From: Glandiceps talaboti
Taxonomy: Eukaryota; Hemichordata; Enteropneusta; Spengelidae
DNA length: 64,000 nt
Assembly (NCBI RefSeq): GCF_964340395.1
Contig: NC_135567.1
Coordinates: 20,085,306-20,149,305 of the forward strand
Direction: 5' to 3'
This document shows positions 11,401 through 24,944 of this stretch, piece by piece. The notes below the pieces were generated by a model. The model was not told the origin of the DNA. It was given only the letters and a program-made list of their open reading frames with translations, and ran no database searches. The translations under genes and the position numbers were made by a program. Within the stretch, counting starts at the first letter, position 1. Every line of letters starts with the position of its first letter.

Positions 11401-13685
11401 GCTAGGACACCAATCATCAAACCACAGACAGGGTTGGAAAGTACTTCATTGGAGGCGAAAGCTTCACCAGCAGTTTTTCCACCAAGAAGACGGAATGCTG
11501 AACTTAGAAAACTTAGTGAACAGATAAACATGTATAAAAGACCAAGTAAGACTGCAAGCTTGCCGAGGTAGTCGATGAACACACGCTTCAATTTGCCACA
11601 AAAAGTCAAGTCTGGGGGAAAAAGAGAAAAGCAAAGATGTTACAAATAATCCCTTTCTATAAAAGGTTGATAGAGGGCAGTAGAGGTGACTGTCCCCAAC
11701 ATGTTTCACCACCAGTGTCTGAGGAAGTATTTAGCCCAAGATGTTTCTTGCTTTCGAGAAAAGCTATGCAGAAATCAAATTCAACCTTTCCCACCTCTCC
11801 CAAGCCTAAAAAACCTCATCTTATACCCCATACTTTTGATAAACTTGGTCAAAACTGTTAAATTCCATGCCCAAAATTTCATTCAAAAGTGTAGTTAATA
11901 AAAAAAATATCCACACTGTCTTATGAGGGCTAATTTTTTAGCACTTATAAAAAAAACTTGTGTTTACATCACAAAATCTAGAGTTTAGCCACATCTTACT
12001 CTACTTTGAGTGATTTATCTTACAAATACACCGAGGTAATATTTTCTTTTTATCAACTATGGTACAAAACTCAAAACATCTTGGTGCAACATAGGTATAC
12101 CCTGGACGGAAATATTGTGAAAATTATTAGCATACTATATATTTTAATATTATTTTGTTGACTTCTTAATTTTTCTAAACATCAATGGCACAAGGACAAA
12201 ATGTCAAAACTTTACTTCCTCACGCCAAGGGACATTTGTAGCCAGATTCTTAAAATATTTTCTTATTCCACATATTTCATATTTTTATTCCAAAGACCAT
12301 AAAAAGGAACTTCCCCCTTTGTGGCGTGACCAGAGAATTTATTACGTAGTAATGATTTTACAAGTGAACTTTCAGGTCACCAAAATAAATGCGATCATTT
12401 CATATGCAGTTTTGTTCCTCTAATATTCAAAAGAAAAGACAAGGAAATATTGTATTTTCTTTTACAAATCACAAAACATACAGCTACACAGAGCTAGGAA
12501 TTTTGCTAATATTTACATGTACATACGCTTGTGTATCGTACGTTTGTCGTCATGGGTAGTGGGTGGGATTTGTTGGTATATGCACGGAACAACGCTTTAA
12601 CTCTCGTTATTCATGTTAGCGTGGTGAATGCATGGAGTCCACATGCACACTCGTACTTAACCAGATGTCAATCCCGGTCATCGCAAAAAAACAGTAATTT
12701 TTTGACACTTTGCACTTTTTTTATTTGATAAACCCTTTGTGAACTAAATTATCCTAATAATGTGTAAATTTGACAACATTTGGCGCCGTTTCTAAAGACA
12801 ATACGATCGTGTGAATTGCAATTGACGCTTCGTTCTCTTGCACGTGGCGCCAAAATCGACCTTCACGAAAACCGCTCCATGGTTACATCCTGTTCCGTTC
12901 TTTCTCCGAAATCTGATTGTCTGAAATTGTCACCCTGATCAACATCCGTAATACAAATCCCTAATATTTTCCCAACATTTCTAGTATTTTTTAAAGCAAT
13001 TGTAAACGAATTACATCGAATTTACATAGCTACTTTCCATTTTACGGTGACCCTGAAAAAGCCGGTGTGTGTTATAAAACGGTTGGAAATTAATTACCAT
13101 TATTCATGAGCCGGCATCGGGTGATGCACATGTAACGGGGAATAAATTAGTATCTCTACAAAAATGATGGAAATTGTATGAAAACTTACCACTCCACTGT
13201 GTTGAATCGTCTACAAGCTCGGGAAGAGCCCACGGATCAAACTCTTCCTCGGTCTGTAATTTTCCGAGAGGAATTGTAAAGTCAACATCATCGACTAGCA
13301 TTGGCTTCGTTGTCATCTCCCCGGTAGTTTCATCGAGCTCCACATGCAGCTTGACTGCAGCTCCGTTCATCATACCAACCGTCAGGATGGTATGATCGAG
13401 AGGTACTTTCTTCTCATCCTACAACACGAAAAAAAAAAAACATTGGTCAATTATTAAAAATAACAAAGAATCGTAAATGAATTAATACTACATCTCGCGC
13501 CAAATATATATGCTATATTCCCTGAACGTGACTCCAGAAACAATTTACAATAATACAAAAGCGACTGAAAATTAATTTCGAATGTTTCGTACCTGATTAA
13601 CAACAAAGGGTTCATATTCTGGCGGTGGGGTATCGGGAAGTTTTCCACAACTTGAAGAGTGATCGCTCTCAGGGAAAGGAGCCAT
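8403..13685 (-). CDS. SLC34A: Sodium-dependent phosphate cotransporter, SLC34 (NaPi-II) family
   Basis: Plasma-membrane carrier that takes up inorganic phosphate with sodium. Coding exons: complement(13593..13685, 13190..13418, 11336..11611, 10478..10788, 9973..10207, 8403..9325), all with GT-AG borders, 2067 bp and 688 residues, close to the usual 640-690. The start MAPFPESD resembles vertebrate NaPi-IIb. Two inverted repeats each carry the family QSSS signature: QSSSTSTS at about 183 and [12 protein letters not shown] at about 463. Exon 5 encodes the large extracellular loop with several N-x-T sites ([16 protein letters not shown]). The C-terminal tail has a [14 protein letters not shown] cysteine cluster and ends ETTV, a possible class I PDZ ligand. 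Intron 5 holds a TTAA MITE and intron 3 a short tandem repeat. Which vertebrate paralogue it matches is not decided. Confidence 0.93.
9419..9622. mobile_element. piggyBac-like MITE, CCCTTT termini (copy 1)
   Basis: The element starts CCCTTTCAGGACTAG and ends CTAGGAATGAAAGGG, with TTAA at the right flank and a mutated CTAA at the left. A nearly identical 210-bp copy lies at 53781-53990 with TTAA on both sides. TTAA duplications and CCC ends are typical of the piggyBac group. It sits in SLC34A intron 5. Confidence 0.85.
11033..11175. repeat. Short tandem repeat with ATCCAATCA motifs, SLC34A intron 3
   Basis: Three to four diverged units of about 45 bp share AGTTTACTTGTAAT and TCCAATCA. The array lies about 160 bp downstream (sense) of exon 3, after its donor at 11335. 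Confidence 0.65.
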
Positions 13686-14985
13686 TTTGACTGAAGATAG
13701 TACAGAATTTTAGGATAGGTTATACGCCAGATTCCTAGTGGCCAAACAATGATAATTTACATAAATCACTCCGCTGATAAATCGCGCTAGAACGTCCAGA
13801 TTTTGTAATTATCAGTTATTCCCTTTTCGTAATTACACTTTTCAGTACCTTATAGGTAATTTCGGCAAACTAAATTGTACAATTTTTACATTTATCTGAA
13901 AAATTGGATCGCGATATGGAACTATTTTCAGATCGCACCTTGATATAGGGAGTGACTTTCAGCGGGAAATTCGAACGTCTAAACTGGTCGTTCTGTGATT
14001 GGCTGATAGGTGGGTGTGATCCTCTCTGTGAGTTTCATTCATGGACACATGAAGTCCACATGCACACTCCATGTATTTGAATATATGCGAATGGCATCGT
14101 GTACACATACCATGCATATAATATATACTGAACAGCGTTCGCAACTATCAAATGTTTAAAACATATGTCATTTTACTTCGGAGTGGCATGAACATGTTGG
14201 AAAAAAAATAGCCAGTTTATTATCAAATCGCGTTTATCTGTTTGTGTGAAAGTAGCGAGCATAAAACTAAAATATTATATTATAAGAATGGATTACAACA
14301 AAAATTAACATTTCGTGACCTTTCTGATTCAACGTTCGCAAATCTTTCGTTTAATAACTCGATGATCGATCATTATTGTTTTAATATTGTCATGAAGCCT
14401 AGTTTTTTGCGCGAATTTTGAGTGTTAATACTGGTATTATACTAATATATTGAGCAGATAAAACTTAAAATACTCAGAGAAACGCGGAGTTTTGAGGTCG
14501 AAATGTCGGCGTTGTCCAGCTGGCCTGGCGTTGTCATCTAGACGTGAATTAGTCTGGATGGAGCGTACGCGTCCGCAATGCACTAGCGAGCTGCGATCGA
14601 TCAAGTTGGTGAAATAACGGTCACGTCATTGGCCTACTTCCATGTTGTGTTGCCAAAAACACCCAACCTTCCTCATTTAGCAATTTTAATAACCAGTTTT
14701 CCCTTTCTAAACAAGCCTTTGTTAACCTGTCGATGTTTCGGTATGAGCCGAGATCCGAGTGTAAACAAATATACAACCACGGATTATTCCCGCTACTCTG
14801 TCTGGTAATCGAAACTGGGTCAAAGGTCACATACTGTACAGGATGGTTGAACTCAAGGAAGGAATTCTACGAACATCGGAACATCTACGAAGTGTTCCAG
14901 AGCTGTGTTTTTGTCTCTTTAGTTTCCTCGTTGATTTACAAGTGGGGTTTCTCTCTCTACCACTGTTATCAGCATGTCAAATATC

Positions 14986-15053
<68 letters not shown>

Positions 15054-15232
15054 CTCGGTGAGTATCAATCTGCTAAGACAGTGCTCTATACCGCAGTGGC
15101 AGAGCGTAATAGTTTGTTAACCTGTCGATATATATAATAGTTTTGAATGAAATGGAACAGCCCAAAACTATTACGCTCTGCCACTGCGGTATAGAGCACT
15201 GTCTTACATGTAGCAGATTGATACTCACCGAG

Positions 15233-15289
<57 letters not shown>

Positions 15290-15300
15290 TATATATATAT
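14986..15300. mobile_element. TA-flanked hairpin element, GCTCTGCCACTGCGGTATAG family (paired arms)
   Basis: Arms at 15052-15115 and 15164-15234 are inverted copies containing AACTCGGTGAGTATCAATC and the complement of GCTCTGCCACTGCGG. TA tracts of about 65 and 45 bp bound the pair. Single-arm copies occur at 33765-33826 and 35246-35312, each again joined to a TA tract. Confidence 0.8.
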
Positions 15301-15384
15301 ATTTACACTGAGGTTCATGATATTATTGTGTATGTATATATATATATAATAAATATACAGGTATATATACACATATGTACATCG

Positions 15385-15407
15385 TGTGTGTGTGTGTGTG
15401 TGTGTAA

Positions 15408-15441
<34 letters not shown>

Positions 15442-15488
15442 GTATGTATGTATGTATGTATGTATGTAAGTATGTATGTATGTATGTA
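15385..15488. repeat. (GT)n and (GTAT)n microsatellites
   Basis: A GT tract of ten units is followed after a short AT link by about 18 GTAT units with two GTAA variants. Confidence 0.95.
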
Positions 15489-15910
15489 CGCTAACATATT
15501 TTTTATTAGTATATTGAGCTGTATTGAATTTGTTGTGATGGAACTGTTTATTTAAAAAACCCAAATATTTTCATGTTAATTGTTATTTTACGTAGTCCAG
15601 ACGATTTCTTATTGTTTTGATATTTCTTTATATATCATAAATAAGACACAGTTCGGAATAACAAGACTGTCTCTGGGTTGTTTACTTTTACAAGTGTTCG
15701 TGAAATGTGATATTCTCGTCTTGATCTCTCTCGGAGTTTAATGTCCCTGAGTAAGGCCACTCTTGTTGGTTTGTTTTCAACGAATCTATTTTTAAGAATT
15801 TGATGCATAATATTTCGAAAGAAGAAGATAACAAGAAAGTTGTCACTTGGCGAGTGATGACAAACTCAGAATTGCGTCAAACACTTCAGCGGTTCGTAGG
15901 AAATTGTGTC

Positions 15911-15950
15911 ACACACACACACACACACACACACAAGCAACGCTTCAAAA
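15911..15950. repeat. (CA)n joined to AGCAACGCTTCAAAACG
   Basis: The CA tract runs directly into AGCAACGCTTCAAAACG and then ATACGCATGCGC. The same 17-bp word, inverted and joined to a CA tract, recurs at 25543-25585. Confidence 0.8.
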
Positions 15951-16824
15951 CGTATACGCATGCGCGAACATGTATTCTCAGTTCGATTTTCGCGCAAAAA
16001 TTCAACATGTTCTCTAATTTCCAGGGTAAATTCTCTCATATCTCCTTGCATTAAAATTACGGGGATTTTTTATCTGAAAGTTTCGCCGTAAATAATGCAT
16101 ATACCGAAGACTTTCCGAGTCAGAAAAGTTTGACCTCCTGAGGAGAATTCATTGACCTTACGTATAAATAAATATGACCCCAAAAGACTCACTAATTTGA
16201 ATATGAATACCAAAATTGTATCAAATTTTTAACCCCTACCACAATTTTGAACGGCTGTGCGTTAGATCGCGAAAAACCTCCGTTACATCGGATTCCAACT
16301 CTAATTTAACATACTTTTTGTGACAAAATATCCGTCCATGTGACAACACTGAACTTCTCTTTCGAAAGATGGCTTGACATGGGGTTTCAATACGTAGAAC
16401 ACCTGTAAAGTTAACTGTGCACTGGGGTAACTTGTAAGCTGTATCCGGATAGCTATAGCCGGCCCTAGTGTAGTGTTGTACTACCATAGATACAATGTAT
16501 GCTTTTTATCTTGGTCTAATATATTAGTATGGGAGACTTGTCTCAATCTGCATAACAATAAAGGTATTCCCCGTCAACGTCATTTCACTTCGGCCTAGAT
16601 TTCTGACCGGAGGTATTGATAATGTCAACAAATAAAAAAAATAAAAGTTACACGAGTATCATTTACGAATGTCATTCTTTTTGACGTCAGTTTATTTTAT
16701 TTGGCCCCTCCCACCTGTCAAACACAGACGACGACAAATCACCCGCCAAACTTCAAATTGTAAGTATCGTCTGCCAGGTGCCATTCTGTACTGTCAACAG
16801 GTGGTTGTCACTGTTAGCATAAAA

Positions 16825-19800
16825 ATGACGTTTGTTTGCGCCCATGCCCCCCGAACCAGAACTTCTGATGGTAGATTATGTGGTGGAAGTTTGCTGGAAG
16901 TGTCAAGCGGGATTATCGCTCGAAATGCAAACGTCACTTGTGGAGAATATCTCTGCAAAAACCATTACATGGCAGCAGTCCGTCTGAGATTTTGTTCAAG
17001 CCCCAAAACACTAGGATTCCATTCACGTAGTTATGTACAACTACCATTGAAGTATCACTCAGTTTTTGATGAACTTGGTCATAACAACCATAGCTATCGA
17101 CGTGGTTCATACATTTGTACCAATTGTTACAAAAAAATTGAAGAAATAATTGGACCAAAAACTTCTCAGAAGAAAAAGTCAGATTCAAAGGTAAGTTGAA
17201 GTAAACTTCAATGTGAATTTGATACAGTTGGTCTCTGACGACATTTTCCCAAAATTGACTGAATGAACAATTAGACATATAATTATGATCTTTATTGATG
17301 CAATCATGAAATGAAATAATACAATGTGGTAAATCTATTTTATAACTCATTGTGTAAAAGTTGTTATACTTTACTTTGTTCAATTTGTTGGTATATATGT
17401 ACTGGTAAAAAGGGTTTGACCTGCAAGTGCAGTTGTTGTTGCATGTCCCTTTATATCTGAAGAATATATTTACTAGAGTAATGAACAACAGCACTAATGA
17501 AATGACCTGTGGTTATATTAGTCATATTATTCAAAAACTGAATCTCGCTTCCATCTCACCAAACTAGACATATTTCTGCCAACCTTGTCATTTTCTCATT
17601 ATTTACATTTTTTTTATATGTTGGTTGTAAATCAGTGCTCTCACCATTTCATTTGCCACAAAGCATATCAAACTACAGTCAACTGAAACATGTTGCCCAT
17701 TTTTTTTTCAATATGTATTCTTACAACAAAGAGGTTATGTATGTTGCAAAACAATCCTAGAATATGCATTACTGGTTGCAGTATGTCATTGCAGATGACT
17801 GGTTGATTTGTTGCAAATCCAGACTGTTATTGAAATGATTATTCAAGACTTTTTCCTATACATTTGCATACTGAACTCCTGAGTTTTTAACAATGTATGT
17901 ATGTATCAATATATACATGTTGGTCAACATTGTTTGCTAGCATATTGGTTTTGGCAGTATATCAAACTGTTTTAAAATACTTAAGTAATATAATGTTTGA
18001 GATTGTGGCACTGAAGTTTCTCAATGGACGAGTACAGTGTACTTTTAATAAAAGTTTGTGTTTGCTAGCATAATAAAATTAAGTTAAGAAAAACAACACA
18101 ACATAAACATGTAACTGACTAGATTGTCCTCAATGTTTATTAAAACACACAGAGTACTTCTCTTGATTTAACAGCATTGATATGCATGGTCATTTAACTA
18201 TGTACATAGATCAGTAATTTAATGGTGTAGAAAAACACAAATCAGTGAACAGATCTGTATATCTGCATATTCTTGTTATTGTACGAAATACATATTTCTG
18301 GTAGTTTCTGTGATTGACCACATTTAATTTATGTCCAAAGTCAATATTATGAATGCAAGGAATAAATCTCTTCACATGTTAGTTGTTCCTGACTTCTATG
18401 TAGAATTACATGTAGGAGTTCCAGACATTTTTCAGCTGATGATTGAATATGGCTGTGCCACTAGTATTGTAATATCACTGAACATCCAGCAATTACCTGT
18501 AAATATAAATGCAGATATATATCCATGTAAGTTTTTGGAAATATCTTTTTTAGGAACACAAGCATATGGACAAGTCAGCACAAGGGGGTGTTGAAATAAC
18601 ATTAGACTACTGGAACAAAATACAGAGAATGATGTCTCAATGTCCTGATATTGGTAAGCTATTTTTTTACCTCTTAGGCTAACTACATGTATCTATTATG
18701 GGATATGTGGAATAATATCAATGTTCAAGCTGGTGAGAGAGAGTTTCTCTTGGAATAAAAAAATACAAGTAAAACTTCTTCATAATCTACCTCTGCTCTG
18801 ACAGTCTTTTTTCTTTTCAGAACCACCTACATGTTTTCCACAACTGCTGGCAACTTTTCAGAAAGAATTATTCCGACACCAAAAAAACAAACCCGAGGAG
18901 AAACTTTACAGTCCAAACCAGATGAAACAATTCTGTGATGAAAAGTGTCCTGGCTTGTTTGATCTTATGGTATCTGCACTTTCCAGAGATGATCCAAGAT
19001 TATCTTATGATAGGTCAGATGTCATAGAACAAAAAGCAACAGCGGCACTCCACATTCTAGCATATATGAGGTAAATTACGTGCTACAATTACGTCTTCTC
19101 TTGGATGTTCTTAAGTCTGAACTGTATGTGGTACATGTATATCTCTTTGGTGTTAGATAACTTATTCATACTGTCATCTTCCATTGTTGAAGTTGATAGA
19201 AAATTAAGCATTATGTAACTGTTAATATCTCTCCAGCTACTATTTTCCAGTAATTCACAGGCTGAGTTTATACAGTATTTACTTTTAGTAATGCATAATA
19301 ATTTACATAAAACCATGGCAAAACTAATCAAGTATAGTGTTTACAACGATTCATGTAGCCATGATATGTGTCACTTTTCAACAACCATCCAACTTATGTG
19401 TTGTGCATGTAATGACAGGGATTTCCTCAGATTTTGTTGATATGTACCAACAATTATGTCATCAAATCTTTCAAATATTATATCTAAATACCAGGATTGA
19501 GTAATGAACGAGTGTGTTTCACTTTGTAGGCAATAATCATCATATGTGACACATTTCACTACAACTACAAGACCGGTCTATATATAAAGTAACTGAATAA
19601 TTGTCCTCCTTCATGCAGATCACAGAAAACAAATCAACTACAGAAGGACTGTGGCCTGAATCTTATGCAACATGGTGTATCTTATGATAGTCTAATGGCT
19701 GGTCCAATACTAGGATTCAGTGCTGCACCAAACACTATAACGCTACATAGATCTAAAACAGCCAGAGATAATACTCCACTTGTTTCTTCTCTACTATTAA

Positions 19801-22800
19801 GAGCAAGAAAGGTAAAGTTCAGTGTATATTTCATTCATTTGTAGACAGAAAGAAATAATACAAATATACTTTCATATTGTTATCATTTTAACAGAATGAT
19901 TTTAGCAGAACTTTAGCAATTCATGTGCAGTTACATTATTCTTCATCACATACTACACAATAACTTATGTTCAGCCTCACATTTCTCATGGGTGGTGCAA
20001 ATAAATGTGATCTCTAAATCAACAGACAAACCAATTACAAAAATAAAATAATTGTTACTATAGCCATGACTCCTTGTGAGTTTCGCTAATTCTCCTGAAA
20101 GGGATAAAGTTATTCTAGACCATGACAGAATCCATGACGCGAGTACCAGTGTGAAAGACTATTGTCAAAGTTGCACTTTTCACTGGACTTATTTATAGTT
20201 GTGATAAACTCTGTTTTGATGTCAAAATTATTATCTTTCTTTACAGGAAAGACATCTAGTGATTCATCTACTTGATGATTTCACAAACATTCAACCAATA
20301 AGACAGGCAACAAATTTAACCACATTCAAGGTATCCAAAATGGCTTCCTCACTAGTAGACGTTCATACACAAATCCTTGCAATAAAAAAAAGACAGACTC
20401 CACACAGAACAGTACCTGTTGAAACAGCAGAAGGCACACAAGACTGTGTTGGTGGTATTGGTATTGAAAACATACTTGAAATCATGACCATGGGAATGAC
20501 GGAATATTCTACTGTCTGCATCAACACATTGCCACAGTACATGAAACACCTTGATCCAGCAACCATTGAGCAATCACTCAAACAGTTCAGGTAAATGCCC
20601 CTCTTTTACTACATAAAGTTCAGGTATTAAAGGGGAATGCCACTCCAGGAAATAGAGCCATTTTCATAAAGTGTTGGTTTTGATTCTGGAGAGTCATTAC
20701 ATGATTTTACTTCACCTACAATTACTTGCAATTTCAGAGAACAGCAAGTTGATCTTGTGCCTTTATATAGGGTAGTACTGTATCTTTACTATGGGATATT
20801 GCATCATGGAAGTCTTCACAAATTGAGTATTCATAAGCTTGGAGTGTCTATACCCTTGAGTGTACAGAATCTCATTGCGCAACTTGAATATATTATTTCT
20901 ACTAACTCCCATGATGCAATGTTCTACAGCAAAGATACCCAAAAGGGCACAAGATCAACTTGATGTTCTTTTGAAATTCCAACTAATTGTAAATGATGTT
21001 AAATCATGTAATGCCTCTCAAGAATTAGAACCAACACTTAATGAAAATGCCTCTATATAGTCCTGGAGTGGCATTCTCCTTAAATGTGGAATAATATATC
21101 AGGTAACTATTGTTTTACAGCAAAGTAACAACGACATAGGTACACGTACCCTTATTAAGACATAGCTTTTTATATGTGTTACTGATCCGAACTAGGTTTT
21201 CTTGTGAGTAATCTGTAAATATCACTACCCTGTTTGTTTACTCCAGCCTAATGTACACAATACGCGCATTCGAACAGCCCTGACTTTTGGCTTGTATTTG
21301 TAAGTGCTATGACAAGATTACTGTCATTATGTGTTGGATACTACAATATGTGTCAGCTGGAATTTAAACCTTGAACACTCACAGCCTAGTATACTTACTT
21401 TCACAATGTACTTTTATGTTGGACTCAATGACAATGCGTGCAAAACTAACAATTAAATCCACTTCTATATCTATTAACCTCAGACTTTATCTTTATAAGC
21501 GTGCTTAATATCTGTCCTCGTCTTTCAGGGTCTACCAACAAGAGGACCACTCAGAAAGAAGCACACTTCAAACAACATACCTCATCGACGAATTTCAACA
21601 AGACTTGCATTCCATGGAAGACTATCAGAAAGCATATGATCACATCTTTAATACATCGCAAGACTTCTTTTCATATGCTGAACAGTTTGTAATTCCTGCT
21701 CCTGGTGATTGGCCGACATTTTATTTTGTAAAGAAACTTATTGCCCAAGACAAACTTAGTGATAGCATTTTACCAATACAGGGACCTTTCCATGTTTCCC
21801 TTAATCTTCATGACGACCATGTTAAACTTTATCATTTTTTTTACAGTGACTTGTATTCCTTTGTTTTTGGGGGAAAGCTCTCATGTAACCCCAAACCATT
21901 TCGAACATCTCTTGTTATCATGGCTGCTTTTACAGGTTGGCAGATTGTACGTGATTCCATCCTTCAACATTTTCTCAATTCCAAAGACCCAGAATACCTT
22001 TGCCTTAAACACATCTTTGACGAACAGTTACCTCTTCTGACCTTTCAATACACCTCTATTTTTCGTTCAGGAAATCACAACTTATACCTTCAAATCATGC
22101 GCAGAATTTCCATTTTATTCATCATCTGGAGAAGACATCATTATGACAAATCCACTCTTTCTATGCTTTCAGACACTGACTTTTACATGACCACATTTCC
22201 TGATCTTTCTGAACTCTTTCAAACTTATTTTCCAGTCCTCACTGAGAAAAAGGTAGAAGTATGGCACTCCATTCTGCGTAGTCAAATCAAACCACACACA
22301 TCACCACACACAATAACAAAAACAGCACACAGCATTGCATCAACACGACTAAACAACACATTTCACCAAAACTTCTTACATGGCTATGGCAGAGGCAATT
22401 GGCATCATGACTACACTCTCATTGCAGGTAAGACAGCCGAGTATATTGTACAACTCTTTGGGAAGGTTGCACAGAACACTGGAAAATCTTCACTACTGGA
22501 ATCAAAAACAAACATACTAAAATACCAACTACCAACATTCAAAACAGACATAACTAGTAAATGCTTACCCCTTGCTTTCAGTTTTGGAATCAACAATATA
22601 CCAGCCATAGATAAAGTATGTGATTTCAAACCATGTAATAATCAGGGAGATACAATCAAAGTGCTTCCCTGTGGTCATAGTTGTCATGTGAATTGTTTAC
22701 AATCATCAGAAGGCAAGTGTACTGTATGTCTTCCATTACTACTTGCCAAAGTAACAGAGCTTAGTAAAAGCTTTAATGAAGCCATTCTCACTCCAACACA

Positions 22801-23779
22801 ACACAGGATAAGAAACCAATCCAAACAAAATGACAAAGATGTGGACACCGATGACACCACTGACATAAACACCACAAAAGACAGTGAACACTACACATCA
22901 CAAGCATTTCAAGACAACATGACTCACTACATACAACAATATCCACCAATACAACAGCCTACAAAAGACCACCAACATCAAAATACCCATCAACCACAGC
23001 AGAACAACAGACGATGCGCTCACTGTAGACAATATGGTCACACAAAAAAGAAACGAGGTGTCATCACATGTCCTCAATTACTACAACAAACAAGACAGAA
23101 ATCTTACATTCCACAACACCATGCACTCATTAACATACATCCCATTTCCATCATGTATACTGAAGGAGAGATAAAACTTTGGGCATTGCCAAAACACATA
23201 TCTCAATCTACAATTGATGGCCGTGATGGAAGCAATGCCTGTTCACTTATTACAATAATATTTGGCAACACGTATTGGAATAATTTAATCAATCATGTGT
23301 CTCTCCCACAACAGGTATTACCACCACAGTGGTTTGAGGCGACACTCACAACATTGAGAGAAGGCAACAGAGTTTATGAGTTGTATGTAAGTCAAGTTGG
23401 CAGAAATTTGTCAGTACATGAAGCAGTCAACATGTTGCCGTATATAAATGTATGTAACATAGGACCAGAAACACCTATTGATATCATTGATACAGATAAT
23501 GATTCACAGACACTTACACTAACTAATCTCATATCCCAACTCACCCCAAAATCAGCAGGCATTTTCATTTTTCCAGGGAAATCCATCATATTCCTTTGTA
23601 ACCTTGATTGTAGCCATATAATTATGTTTGACAGTCATATTCATGGAGATGTTGGTGCCCTTTTTCTTTCCTGCCCTAGGAGGGAAGAAATAATAGCCAG
23701 AATGTTACAATATTTTAATTCTATTGCAAATAGCACACAGTTTACACTTGGTTCTTTCACAGTATTGAGATATGCCTAG
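16825..23779 (+). CDS. Unnamed 1167-residue protein: RING-like finger, zinc knuckle, possible papain-fold peptidase end
   Basis: Not recognised as a named gene. Exons 16825..17190, 18554..18653, 18821..19070, 19619..19811, 20247..20590 and 21529..23779 join in frame (3504 bp). The start at 16825 (MTFVCAHAP) is preferred, but the frame is open to an ATG at 16669. Exon 1 has paired Cys/His (CGEYLCKNHY; ICTNC at about 97-101), probably zinc-binding. The large last exon holds a RING-H2-like set: C782, C787, C799-G-H801, H804, C807, C815, C818. A CAHCRQYGH...C knuckle follows at 914-932, like those of some transposases. The end has DGRDGSNAC (C989) and FDSHIH (D1119, H1121), with Q977 twelve residues before the Cys; this order fits a Cys / Asp-x-His peptidase. 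It may be a domesticated transposon protein. Ubiquitin-related roles are inference. Confidence 0.8.
20631..21079. mobile_element. TTAA-flanked MITE with GAATGCCACTCCAGGA inverted ends
   Basis: Left end AGGGGAATGCCACTCCAGGA and the complement of the right end, GGAGAATGCCACTCCAGGA, form terminal inverted repeats. TTAA flanks both sides (20627-20630 and 21080-21083). The 449-bp element lies wholly in intron 5 of the RING-like gene and codes for nothing. TTAA points to a piggyBac-type mobiliser, different from the CCCTTT family. Confidence 0.82.
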
Positions 23780-23995
23780 ATACATACATAGTTGTGTATA
23801 CTGTCATCTGCGTAAACAGAAAATAATACAAATAGGTAATACAATTGTAAGTATTTTACTGTAAAATTAAATACAATGTAGATTTGGGTCAAGATACTTT
23901 TTTAATTTTACACACTCTCACAAAACAAAAGTCTTAAAAAAGAAAATGGAATACAATTATCTAGACTTTGTAGTATTTTAAAGACACACTTGTAC

Positions 23996-24001
23996 AATAA
24001 A
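23996..24001 (+). terminator. Candidate polyadenylation signal AATAAA of the RING-like gene
   Basis: AATAAA lies 217 bases after the stop codon, in an AT-rich 3' region. It is the first canonical signal after the stop. A second, AATAAAG at about 24164, belongs to a retrotransposon-like 3' end. Confidence 0.45.
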
Positions 24002-24009
24002 TGTACATG

Positions 24010-24180
24010 TATGTGTTGTAACCTCCAGTAGCTCCATGTAGCAGGTGAAAATTCACTGGATACTTTTTAGGCTCTTTATGTGAGCCTTGTAGGTTGTATT
24101 TTCATTCTTTTTTTATTAATTGTACCATGCATACCACACTCTCTGCTAGTGTGTGTTGAGTATAATAAAGATTGATTGAT
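24010..24180 (+). mobile_element. Probable non-LTR retrotransposon 3' end
   Basis: The sequence ends GTATAATAAAGATTGATTGATT, a polyadenylation-like word followed by a short GATT repeat, as at the 3' ends of CR1/L2-like elements. The LINE piece at 38225-38460 has the same kind of ATTG tail. No reverse-transcriptase codons are visible here. Confidence 0.4.
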
Positions 24181-24944
24181 TAATTATAGGAACCAAGAAT
24201 GATGGATGTAGATTCTCATTTACTTCCACGAGAACAAGAAGTTTACTACTCTTTACTTTTGAATGTAATGTAACTAATCCTTAGAAACTATTTTGTTAGC
24301 TAAATGTGTAATGTAAACAAATCTATACTAATACTCAGTGTAGTTTATCTTAGGAAATATATTTTATGATAAGAAGGTAAAGTTATCTGACTATCAAAGG
24401 ACTTTTAACTCTTTCAATTATAATCAAAAGCTATAATGTAGCTTCAGTAAACACATTTTTGAAATTCACCTTTTGCTACTGATGTTACTAAATATTAAGA
24501 GAAAAAAAATATTGACAGTATAGTATTGTCCTTGCATTTATATTAGAGTATAGATTTTCAAATACAATGGCATTCACATTTTGTATATCACACACTGTAC
24601 TTCTCATGAGTAATTTATTCAAACATATTGTAACTTCCAGTGGAATTACTAAAGGTTACAAAGTAAGGACAAAAATCAAATTATTTAAAACTAAATGAGT
24701 ACATTTATGGAATTAAAGTATTGTATAATTGAGTATGTATAGTAGTACTAAAAGAACATTTGTAAATAAACTGACTATGTAGATTAATTATTATATTGTA
24801 TGATCATGTTTGTGTTTGTTCATAATTGTTTCCCAACTTGTGATTTTTTTGTAAACAATACCGTCCTGGTAGAAAGAGGATTAAAACATGGTATCAAATG
24901 TTATAAATATATTCCTTTAATGATTAATTCATATTGGTATTTTT

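Larger units (their letters stand above)
13686..16824. other. Intergenic region between divergent SLC34A and the RING-like gene
   Basis: The two genes are transcribed away from each other, so both promoters lie here. The centre is occupied by a TA-tract/hairpin composite (14986-15300), GT and GTAT microsatellites (15385-15488) and a CA tract (15911-15934). No exon was found. Non-repetitive AT-rich stretches flank both gene starts; no TATA box stood out. Confidence 0.6.

Noticed and set aside
20757-20963. 68-residue ORF inside the TTAA element as a transposase remnant
   Set aside because: The element is only 449 bp and the ORF shows no transposase motif; it is a non-autonomous MITE.
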